From Hsuehochloa calcarea (lineage: Eukaryota; Streptophyta; Magnoliopsida; Poales; Poaceae), in the NCBI GenBank assembly GCA_036346395.1, contig CM070609.1:51904777-51968776 (forward strand): DNA of 64,000 nucleotides, in the 5' to 3' direction. The translations under genes were made by a program, and so were the position numbers. This document shows positions 35,548 through 46,010 of the stretch, piece by piece. The notes beneath the pieces were generated by a model that searched no databases, was not told the origin of the DNA, and saw only the letters and a list, made by a program, of their open reading frames with translations. Every line of letters starts with the position of its first letter. Position 1 is the first letter of the stretch.

Positions 35548-35693
35548 CCACAGCTGAGGCGCGTTCGAAGTGGTCCGAACGGCCCAACTCATCTGGATCG
35601 TCTATTTCACATCCGACGGTCCACAGCTGAGGCGCGTTCGGAGTGGTCCGAACGGCCCAACTTATCTGGATTGTCGATTTCACATCCAACGGT
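35548..35693. repeat. Tandem repeat, 2 x 73 bp
   Basis: Two adjacent 73-bp units begin CCACAGCTGAGGCGCGTTCG at 35548 and 35621 and end in CATCC(G/A)ACGGT. They differ at only a few positions. The unit contains the inverted pair CCGTTGGAT/ATCCAACGG type also seen near 8270 and 37015 in related LTRs. Confidence 0.9.
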
Positions 35694-37665
35694 CCATAAC
35701 GATTCAAGTGCACAGTACATCATTCTTTTAACTCCCGATTTTAAACTCAGTTCTGACATGTAGGACCCTCCGTCAGTGACCCAGTCCACTGGACTCGGTC
35801 TACTCGCGTGCGTGCATAGTGCACGGTGCTTACGGCTTTGGCCCACAAGTAAGTGAGACCTTATCTCGTTAAGACAATCATTTAAAGCTAATGATTACCA
35901 TTTAATCCATAAGCACGTTGCTACAGTTCTGGTCCGCGTCCGACAACGCGACCGTGGAATTGCCCGGCGGCTCGCCGGCGCTACGCGCGACGGTGGAGCC
36001 AGCCAAGGCCCGCGTTAGCTTCGCATTACTGCTGCGCATCTATGAGCGGTGGTGGCGACACCAGAGGTGGCCCGCAGCGGCGGTTAGCCGGGGCTAAGCG
36101 GCGGCACAACAATGCCAACATGCAACCAGCTAAACGAGCTCCACAACGTTCAAGTAAGCAGGTGCCTGAGCATCTAGGGGCTAAGAGAGAGCTACCTAAG
36201 CGCTGGAGAGAGGTGGGAGTGGCTGGAGGTAGCTCGACGTCGGAGATGTCCACAGCGGCGACAATCTCCACGTGGAGAGTACAACTGGAGCAGAATGGTG
36301 ACAAAAGAATGGTCGGAGTAGCTTCAGCATTATATGTCAATGCTACAAGAGCAATGAATCGACAAAAACCTTACCGGATCAAGGTGGGAGACGAAAAGGC
36401 AGTTCCTCGGCCGAAAACAAGACTTTCTTCAAATCAACGAAGTCCTGTCGTGCATTGGCGAAACAAGTTGAGGGGTTATGATCGGTGGTCTAAAGCACGT
36501 AAGGTGACGCGCTAAAGAGAGCATAATACTCACCGGAGATGGTGTTGGCTCAGTGGTGCCACTCGGGTGCGCGGTTTGGACACGGCAGAGAGCTCGAAGA
36601 TGCACTGAGATCTACAAGCAATTGCGCGAGCCGAGGTTAGCCAAAATGGGAAGGGCATCGACCACAGAAGCGAGAAGAACCATGCGGAGGAAACTTACCC
36701 GAGTAGAGGGCTCAAGCCAGCCTCCCTCTCCTCGGTCAACAGAGGAGAAGTGAGCTGAGTTCAAGGGGGTAGAGGGGGTATTATTCTCAGGGAGATGACG
36801 GAGTGGAGGCGGCGTTAGATGGAGAAGCTCCAGGAGTGGCCAACGGACGCGGTGGATTGACGGCGTCGACAGAACATGGAAGGAATCGCCGGCCGCGTGG
36901 CGAGGATTCTCGCGCGTCGGCCGAGAGGTAGGAGACGGATCTGACGAGTGGGCCCCCTTCGTCAGCTTCTCAAGCGCGCGCGAGAGCCCGCGTTAAGTGA
37001 GTTCACGCGGACCGTTGGCTCTGGATCGAACCATCAGCATTGAGTGGAAACGTTCGGACCGGCCGAAGGGTTATGTAATCTGGGTCGTTGATTTCTGATC
37101 GGATGGCTCCTACGCGGAACACTTAGGGGGTTCGGTCGAGCCGATTTGCCGGGTCGGACTCGAGCCCAAGGAATAGTGCTGTCGGTTAGGGTTAAGGGTT
37201 TGACTGAGAATTAAAATGCTTTCTCCACTTTGACCATGGTGCTAAAAATAAAAATAAATTTCCTAAAAATGTGAAATAAATCACAGGGGTTCCTGGGAAG
37301 GTCTAGTGCTTATAAAAATTATTGAACATGATTGTTCATGTTATAACTTGTAGTATTTAAATTCAAACTTAAAGTAGGTCTTTAAAATATGTTTGAATTT
37401 TCTTTGAGTTTAATCCCATCCCAAAATTTGAGAAAAATTATATTCACTCATGATAATTAATATAGTATTTGAATAAGATTATTTCAGAGGATGTTCATAC
37501 GTTTATGTCACTATTTTCTTTAGTGTTTGTTTTTCATAAGCGTAGGTTTATATATTAGAATAAGATTTTCCTAGTGCAATGTGAAATGTAAATGGTTGAA
37601 AATATGATGCATGCTAATGAGATGCATAGTAAACCTCTTTATTAAATTGAGGATGTGACAGTATA

Positions 37666-40316
37666 GGTGGGTAATTTTACACCAACTTCGATATTAATGG
37701 TCTAAAACCATCCCACAATAAAGCTAAAATGCTCCTCTCCGATGGCTTTTGGCTAGGCTTTTTTTTTTCTTTCAAAAGTCTAGTTGAAAAGCCAAATATT
37801 TGTTTGGGCTTTAGTTTTTTCTCTTTTAAGTTGAAGTTTAAGTCCAAACAAATAGGGCTACCAAATGAAGATGTAACTCATCATATACAAGCCTTTCACT
37901 GAGTTGTGCGAAGGAGTTAAGTATGATATCATTAAGTTCAAACTTTTCCCATTTTCTCCGAGTTGTGCGGGAGAAGGGAAGGGGATAGTTCGGCGGGCAT
38001 GGTCGCGGGGGTGGAGGAGGACAGGGAGGGCGAAGAAAGGGACTAGTCGATGGTGGACTTGACGGCGGTAGAGGAGAAGGATGCCTCGCGCATGACGTGT
38101 CTGATGGAGGGGTCACGGGAATGGAGAGCACGAGCTACTCAAGCTCGACCTTGACGGCGAGGAGCGGCTATTGCACTGCCTCGAGGCTGCCTCGCCGCTA
38201 CTGCGCTTGCGCGTGCTTGAGCGCTGCCACAAGTGCGTTCAACACCACCCCGCCCCGCCCCCTCGCCTGCTTGTGGGGGACCCGAGTAAAGGGAAAATTG
38301 TCCCATTGCTTGGCCAAAATGATTGAAAATAAAAGAAAATAATAAAATATGGCAAACAGGGTATTTAACCAAGGTTTCTATCTAAAGAGGGGTATATTAC
38401 CAATTACCTCGGAAAGAGGGGTATATGCTAGATTGTCATCTAAAGGGAGGGTATATTATCAATTTCCCCATTAAATAGAGTCTAAAAGACTAAATAATTA
38501 AAACCATAATTCTTCAAGCTTGATTTACAAGATTCCACGAGTGGATACCCTTAAAATTTAATTCAAAAGTTATAAGGGGGCAATATGAAGTTTTTAGCCA
38601 TAAGTATCCGGTTTTAATAAAACAATGGCTCCTTCGTAATTTTAGAAATTCATATGGCCCTTTTTACAAAATTTGCATCGACGGACCCGCCGACTTGCCC
38701 CGTGTGCGGTTCACAGGCCCACAAGGATCGGTGAAGTGCAGAGGTGGACCTTGGATTTCGCACGAACCCTAGTCCACCGAGACAGCGGCTCGATGTGAGG
38801 GGCGGTGAGGTGGCACGGCGTGTCGGGTGAGGCGACGCAAAGGATGCGATGGACCGAGGTGGCACGGTGCATGGCGGGTTCGGGTTGCAGTCAGTCGCGG
38901 GATGCATTTCCCCTGCCGCGGGTTGCCATGGCAGCTCAGCCAAGCTAACCTTGGCTCGGTCGAGACACTTCAACATGCCAAAAGGAGAGCCCAAAAGTTG
39001 GGCATGGAAGGACTTGCCCGGCCGACGAGGCCAAGTCCAACACATCGAAGGGCTGCCTTAGACCTAAGCTCGGCTGAGCCACACATAGGCCAACCCCAAC
39101 CGAGCCAAATACCAAGACCCCAAGGGCTTGCCAAATCCTAGCTCAGTTGAGCAACATGTGTTCCGGCTGGACCGCATCAGACTCCTGACCCCACCAAGTC
39201 AAGCCCGTGACCGAGCCGAGACCCGTTCGGCCGAGCCACATGTGGTCTAGCCGAGTGCATTCGATTCTCTCCGGCTGCATGTGATTTCTTCATGCCAATG
39301 CAAAGCGATCACAATCGTCCACTCCAACCCAGGAACAAGCACGGGAAGCCATCTACGTCCATCACACTCGCTCGAGCACTTGTCAATGGATCGACCGAGC
39401 ATGTGTCGATAGCTCAGCCGAGCAACATCCTCTCTGGCCAATTCCAAAGCACAGTCAAATCATCCATTCGCGTCACTGCCTGGACCTCCTCCCGGTTACT
39501 GATTCCGTGCGCTCGCTGATAAATTATTTGTATGGCGATATTCAACAAGCATGTTCTTGTATGAAGGCAACCGTGATAGTCTTTCCTCTCAATAAAATAA
39601 GTAATATGTGACTAAACTATGATAATAACAGCGGAACAGCACCAACCTCCCTGCTCCTAGTGCTAGGTGGCTATAGTGCTTGCATTCTAGTCCAAGAGTT
39701 TGTATAAAATTCAAATTCACTTACTGAGGAACAATGCGGCAATAGCTGGACGCTACTTAGCGTGTGCTACCGTAGTCTGACAGAGTACTATCGCGGTTCC
39801 AACGTTCACGTCCCCTACCGTAATTGGGGATGCTATTATGAATCCTATTTAGGCCCTTTTACAACGCGAGTTTTTTTTTCTTCCAATTTGTATGGAAATA
39901 GAACGATTTCTTATTAAATTATTACAAATTTGCTATGAAATCAATGGTCAGTGAGGCCTCGGTACCTTGGATTAAACGAATGCATGCGAGAAAACCCGAA
40001 TACCCGATCTTGTCCCTATTCAATCAAACGTTCTAGAGTCTACGGGGGTGTTTGGGGCGGCTTTGGCTTTTCGCCCGAAAAAGCCAAAAGCCATCCAAAA
40101 CAGGAGGCTTTTCACAGCCGCTTTTCTCCCAAACCGCTTCATATTACAACGCGCGGAAGTTGCCCGCGGGGAGCTTCCGTAGCTTCCCGCAGCCTTCGTT
40201 CTGAAATTACACCCGAAGTTCGGGGGTAATTATCCACCGAATGCCACTCCATAAAACCCCCCGCACGACCGTTGTGCTCCCTCCTCCCACGCCTGCCCGC
40301 CCGTCTCCTCCACCGG
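37666..40316. other. Intergenic DNA with short repeats, no supported gene
   Basis: At 37690-37860 there is an AT-rich block with AAGCCAAA/TTTGGCTT-type inverted pieces, possibly a MITE. At 38375-38465 a GGGGTATATTA(C/T)CAATT unit is repeated. At 38930-39430 GCTC(G/A)GC(C/T)GAGC-like palindromes recur. At 40040-40140 there is a GCTTTTGGCTTTT-rich block typical of grass MITEs. Open frames in the GC-rich parts lack any recognisable domain and lie on both strands, so I leave them out. Confidence 0.4.
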
Positions 40317-40321
40317 CCACC

Positions 40322-41941
40322 TGTTGGGATCGCGGGCAAGGCTATGATAGCACAAACAAAAAATTACCGCGCAACCAAGGAACCACCGCTAGTAATAGAT
40401 CACGAGATTACCGCTAGACGCGCCGACTCGTAGAGGAAGTAGAGTCGTCGTAGCGAGTGGATGCAGTCGTAGTCGTACTCACGACACGTCTCCTCCTTCG
40501 AGTGATCGCACTCGCCACGCGTCTGCTCTTTTGAGTGGTCGTACTCACCATGTGACTTCTCCTCCGACTCCAGTGATCGTCATGAGTCGCGGATCGTCCT
40601 AGTGTTGATGCTTCGCAACAACACCTCCAAGGTATCCACATGTACGGGGAGGATCACCACGCGCTGGAATGCTAGCACCGACAGCGTGGTTGAGAAGGCG
40701 TAGCTATTAGGGTTTCAGGAGTTCTTCCAAAGATCATCCTATTCCACCCCATGCCACCACCCCTCTTTATATAGGCATCCATAATGGGTCTCGACCTTGA
40801 GGCCCATTAGGAACTCGTGGCCTATATGAATTCGGATCATCATCCAAAACAAATCCTAGCCCTTTAAGTGTGTGACCCTATAGGTTCATGTGCAATCGGT
40901 TATGACTCGGAAACCCCTTTCCCACCACCAGTCGTTAGCGGTACCTAGCAGCACATAACGATTTCCAAATACACATAGAATAGTGGACGAACCTTGATGT
41001 AGTATGATCTATGACCAGGTCCTCATCACTTGCGATCAGTTCGCATCTCCATAAGACCAAATCGTATTTGGTCCCAACCAGTTCGTAACTCCTTACGACT
41101 AGGTCCTTACCATTCTGTGATTACGTTCGATTAATCTACGATCAGATCGTATCTCCATACGACCAGTCCGTAACTGATCGAACTAAGCGACCTAGTCATG
41201 CATTCTCCCTTCACCACACGATGTTTGGTTGAACTCCAGGTGAGATGATGTGTCATCCTTGGACTGTTCAATACTTTTCTCGATCGAGTGTCGGATAACT
41301 TCATGTAGTCGACACTTCGACCACTAGTGGCATGGCCATGCACTTTATTTATCCGATCACTACGAGGGGTCCAGAGACATCTCTCCTGTTACGTTAGGAG
41401 GGGCAAATCCCATCTCGGCCAGTCACATCCCTCCGCATATTTCATAGCATACCTGAAAACTACCTTTATAACTACCTAATTACGAGTAGCGTTTGGCAAC
41501 CCCTAAGAGTGTTATTACACATGTAGGGAACCATGCTAATCTCAGGTCTAAAGATTATACATCATCATTACTTGAGACCAACTAATGACACATAGATTCA
41601 TAATAATCTCAATAGTGTCTCAATGGTGGGTCAATCCAACCCCATGTTCTCTAACATGTGCTCACATTATTGATTCGATATCCTCATATCCATGACTGGT
41701 GAAATATGGTCATCAATCAATACATGTGCTAGTCATAGAGTCACTGGTGTTCCGACCAGTGACATCCGACCAGGGATACATTTAGAATGATATCATATAA
41801 GTTAAAGAGTTCCACCAACAAGTCACATACTTATTGATCTATAACTGATGATTAATTCAAGGAACACGATAACATATTATCAGAATCACGAACATAATAA
41901 AATATCATCTCTGTGATTGCCTCTAGGGCATATTTCCAACA
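40322..41941 (-). mobile_element. Angela/BARE/RIRE1-like solo LTR (1620 bp, minus strand)
   Basis: On the minus strand it begins TGTTGGAAATATGCCCTAG and ends CGCGATCCCAACA. The target duplication CCACC is perfect (40317-40321 and 41942-41946). A minus-strand TATA-like box (TATATAAAG) is near 40775. Short inverted repeats of the TACGATCAGATCGTA type cluster at 41010-41190, upstream of TATA in LTR orientation. It is uninterrupted and is the reference for the nested copy at 7060-32482. Confidence 0.95.
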
Positions 41942-42149
41942 CCACCATCTCCTCCCCAGCTCCCTTCTCCCCCGGCTACCTCCTCCCCGGCTACCTCCTC
42001 TCCGTCGTGCACCTCCTCCCCCGCCTCCCTCCTCCCTGCTGGCCTCCTTCCCGATGCCCTCGCCCCGACCTCCTCCTCCCGGCGCTCGCGTGGCCCAGAT
42101 CCAGATTCCGCTCAACTCCTATCCCAGCTCCGCCCAACTCCTCTCCCGG

Positions 42150-43295
42150 TAGGGATGAAAACGGATCGGATAATTTCCGATCGATCCGGACGGAAATAGA
42201 TTCGGATTGTCTCGGATCGGATTTTTCTCGGATAATTTTCGGATCGGAAACAGATTCGGATTTTTTTGTCGGAAACGGAAACGAATACGGTAGCCATGCT
42301 ATCCGGCGGATACGGATACGGATACGGATTATCCGGATAAGACCAAGTTCGGATATCCGGATTTCGGCCCAAAAGAGAAAATGAGATTTTAATTGATTTT
42401 TGAATTTCAGAAAATACAACAAATCAAATAGCCTTTTAGAAAATAGCAAATAGAGTTAAAAAATCTAAAAAATCAAAAAATTCATTGAATTATTTTGAAC
42501 ATAATAAAATTAATTCCAATTTAAAGTTAGTTTTTATTTTTGCATATAAATTATTTTTAATTCTTGAAAAATAGGAAAACCTTTTTAAAATCCAGAAAAT
42601 TCAAGAAATTAATTATTTTTTCATTTTCACTTTAACTTTAATAAAATCCCAGAAATCTTAATAAATTTTATTTTTGACATTGAAAACTAGAAAATTAAAT
42701 AATTGACTTTATTTTATTTTTTCCTTTTTAACCAAGAAAACTCTTTTAAATCTCAGAAAATCCAATAAAATAATAACTTTATTAATATTTTTTTTGGTAA
42801 CATACTTTGGGATGTTAAAGTCATTTGTGCATAGATTAATCATCTAACCCGATCAATGTTAGTGTAAACTAAGTTTATGTATGTGATGAACTAAGTGTGA
42901 ATGTGTGATGACTCGTGACTTTGTGAGTTATAACTTATTAACTAAATATGGTAAACTAAGTGTTATATTTGTGATGAACTAGTTAATGCAACTTGCTAGT
43001 GTTAATGTTATATGTGGTTGCTGAAAATATGAACAATTCATGAATGTTTGCATCAAATAAACTAGTTATATATTTTTGTTAATTTCTAGTATACAATTTA
43101 AGGGGTTTTCATGTTCCGAAAAATATCCGCGACCGTATTCGTTTCAATTCGTATTCGCTCCGTATTCGTATTCGATATTATTCTTATCCGTATTTGTATC
43201 CGGAGTATTCGTATTCGTATCCAGATCAGAAAAAAATATGAAAACAAATATGGCAGAACCTATATCCGTCCGTATCCGATCCGTTTTCACCCCTA
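42150..43295. mobile_element. Non-autonomous hAT (Ac/Ds-like) transposon, 1146 bp
   Basis: The ends are inverted repeats: TAGGGATGAAAACGGATCGG at the left and its near-complement CCGATCCGTTTTCACCCCTA at the right. An 8-bp target duplication, TCTCCCGG, flanks them (42142-42149 and 43296-43303), which is diagnostic for hAT. GGGATGAAAACGG-like termini are those of the Ac/Ds group. Subterminal regions are full of CGGATACGGATA-type repeats, the usual transposase-binding layout. The AT-rich core has no transposase ORF, so it depends on a helper element. Confidence 0.9.
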
Positions 43296-43449
43296 TCTCC
43301 CGGTGTCGCCCTTCTCCTCCCTCGACCCCGCCGCCCAACTCCTCTCCTGGCGCCACCCTCCCTCCTCCCTCGACCCCACCACCCAACTCCGGCAACGCCA
43401 TCGTCGGCGGCCCAAACCCTAGCCGCCGTCGGCGCCTCTGTTTTTTTTT

Positions 43450-43867
43450 TTCTTATTTAATAATTTGTTGTATTAATTATTCATTGTAATAATGTTTTGT
43501 AATATTTATTTATTTGTTTGTTGTATTAATTATTCGCTACAATAATTGTTTTTAATAATTACTTATTGTAATATTTGTTTTTATTAACTATTTGTTGTAA
43601 TAAATGTTTGATGTAATAATTGTCGTTAAATACGCTAATTGTGGTTTATTGAGTTGTTTGCGGTATATTGCCGTTAATCGATGTATATTGTGTTATTTGG
43701 GGTTTAATTGTTTATTGTGATTGTTTATGTAATAATTATTTATTGCAATTATTTGTGTAATAATTATTTGTTGTAATAAATATTTATTGTAATTATTTAT
43801 GGAATAATTGTTTATCGAAATAATTATTTATTATTGATTGCCGGTAATTACATTAATTGCGATCAAT
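43450..43867. repeat. Degenerate AT-rich periodic repeat, left part
   Basis: The motif TAATTATT(T)(A/G)TTGTAATAA recurs with variation roughly every 20-25 bp. There is no gene. It is interrupted by the solo LTR at 43868 and a related array continues at 45523-45740. Confidence 0.6.
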
Positions 43868-45522
43868 TGAAGGACCGAAATGGCAACAGAGGGGGGGGGT
43901 TGAATTGTGCCTAAAAATTAATAACTCCCCTTTACTGTATTTAATCAAGCCTACAAAGATCTCTGGAGATCTAGAGAAAATAAATGAAGCAAGATCAAGA
44001 AACAAAAACAAGCCTCGGGCTGTTCTTCTGGAAATCGGAAGCTCCGGCCAGTCAGGTGCGGAAGTTCCGAGAATCGGAAGTTCCGAGAATCGGAAGTTCC
44101 GGAATTCCCGTGCGGAAGTTCCGCTGGCGGTAGTTCCGCAGTGTAAAATCGGAAGCTCCGATTATCCTGACCGAAGAACAGAACGCTCGGGTTTTTGCCC
44201 AAAAATCCAAACTACTTTTGATTTGTTGATCTTCTGCGTCAAGTTTCACAGACATCATCCTAAACAACATCTTGACCGTATTGAGAAGAAGTTGCAAGCA
44301 AAGATTCAATAATCAAAGCAAAATCGTGTTTCTTGAAGAACACGAAAGAAAGACCAAAACCCCCGAATAGAGAGACTCTTAGATTCTTAGCTCATGAAAC
44401 TTTGAGGATATATTAGCAATATCAAAACGACTCTAGCTCTCAAGTTTCATGCACTCTCATAAGATGAATCAAAAGATACACCGAAACATAGATATTCAAC
44501 GTGTAAACAGTGAGAGGAAGAGTTGCAAAATAAAATAATCAAAACCTCAGATTTCATTGGATTGAAACAAGGATTACAGAAGTAAAGCAAAGAGGAATGA
44601 TTACAATAGGTTTCAGTTCATACACTCCAACTCAAACTCTCTCCAAAAATCCAAAAACCTCTCCAAAAGCAAACCCTAATTTTTATCTCAAAAATTGACA
44701 ACCCTATCTCCAGGGTTCTTCCCTATTTATAGCCCTTGGCTAATGGGTCTACAACCCATTAAGCCCACTAGACCCAAACAGAACCGCCTCCACTTGTGCC
44801 GCTTTGCGAAAAGACCCTTTCGCCCCTTGCGCACCTTCTTGGAAGGTTCCGTCTTCCTTCTTGTGCACGACTCGCAACCGCTTCAAGATTCACGTCGTCT
44901 TCGACACATCCGACCGTTCTGACCTCAACGCCTCCTGCGCCTAGTCCGGTCCACGTGTCTCGCCACGACTTCATCTCGATGCCATGCAGTCATCACAAAC
45001 AAAAACACATTACATAGCATTGCTCACAATCATAGCATCAACATTTGTATAAGACTCAAACTCATACAACCTCAATTACACAAAATATGCACGCACTGTT
45101 CATTTCTGTGTACAATCGGAAGTTCCGCCCTTAACAATCGGAAGTTTCGATTATCGGACGTTCCGCTTTCCCATAGCGGAAGTTCCGATTATCGGAGCGT
45201 CCGCACTCCCATGTTGGAGGATCCGATTCACAACACATCTGTCAGTATCAACGGAAGTTCCACGCTCCCAGGGGCGGAAGTTCCGCACTTCAAATAAACA
45301 GAACTCAAAACCCCAGATGAATCAGAAGTTCCGATCATCGGAACTTCCGCTCCTACATGGTAGTTAGATCATCGGAACTTCCGCACTTACACGCCGTAGT
45401 TCCGATTAACTTTGATTCAAAGATAGAACCAAAGACAAACATGGGGATTCAAATCCCAACCCATCCAACAAGATGTCAATTACTCATCACTCACAAGGGA
45501 GGACCTCTCACATGGTCTCTCA
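43868..45522 (-). mobile_element. Solo LTR of the copia-2 family (1655 bp, minus strand)
   Basis: On the minus strand it starts TGAGAGACCATGTGAGAGG at 45522 and ends GGTCCTTCA at 43868. The target duplication TCAAT is perfect (43863-43867 and 45523-45527). TATAAATAGGG (minus) is at about 44731. CGGAANTTCCG palindromes cluster at 44030-44165 and 45115-45420, the same two positions as in copia-2. It ends 488 bp upstream of the start codon of the TPR gene, in the opposite direction. Confidence 0.95.
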
Positions 45523-45740
45523 TCAATTTATCGTTAAACACCGTTAGTTGTCTTCAAATGTTGTTAGTTATTGCCACTTGTCATTAACTACCGTTAGTTG
45601 TCATCAAATTCATTATAATAGTTGTTTTTAATAATTATTTATTGTAACAAATGTTTATTATCGTCAATAGCGTTAGTCGTCGTTAATAATCGCTAGTTGT
45701 CGTTAAATGTTGTTAATTATGTTAAACGATATTAAATAAG
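45523..45740. repeat. Degenerate AT-rich periodic repeat, right part
   Basis: This continues the array of 43450-43867 across the solo LTR, with TTTTTAATAATTATTTATTG shared and a CGTTAGTTGTC(G/A)TTAA motif repeated. The rest, up to the coding start at 46011, is presumably promoter and 5' UTR of the TPR gene. I saw no clear TATA box there. Confidence 0.55.
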
Positions 45741-46010
45741 TTATTACTGTCCTTAAGAGTATTTTAAGTATTTTTCATCTCAAAATTTATAGCTAACTCA
45801 GCTAAAAACTTAACTGTTAAACACAATTTTTTTTAGTTCTATCGTTCAAACCTGCCGCTTAGCGGCAAGCCGCTCATCAGGCAAGTCGCGCCGTTCCAAA
45901 CAGGCCCCGGACCTAACCAGCTCGTTAGGGTTTAGTCCAACGACTGATCGTATGCTCTTCACTACGCCCCTCGGTTTTCCCCACACCACCCTGTCCCTCC
46001 ACTTATCCCC

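Larger units (their letters stand above)
32820..37660 (-). mobile_element. 4.84-kb solo LTR, gypsy-type (minus strand)
   Basis: Read on the minus strand it starts TGTCACATCCTC at 37660 and ends GGGGGTACTCACA at 32820. The 5-bp target duplication GTATA flanks it (32815-32819 and 37661-37665). The two ends are not direct repeats of each other and no gag or pol is present, so this is a solo LTR, not a short element. Such long LTRs are known from grass Ty3/gypsy families and their non-autonomous LARD-type relatives (Sukkula in barley is an example of the size class); the family here is not identified. It contains a 2 x 73-bp tandem repeat and two copies of an AAAGTGG/CCACTTT palindrome. Confidence 0.8.

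Noticed and set aside
36042..36515. 157-codon frame and neighbours inside the 4.84-kb solo LTR
   Set aside because: No recognised domain, lies within an LTR with exact ends, and codon use is not convincing.
41917..42449. Arg/Ile/Ser-rich frames on both strands at the left end of the hAT element
   Set aside because: They translate the CGGATA-type subterminal repeats and adjoining CT-rich DNA, not a protein.
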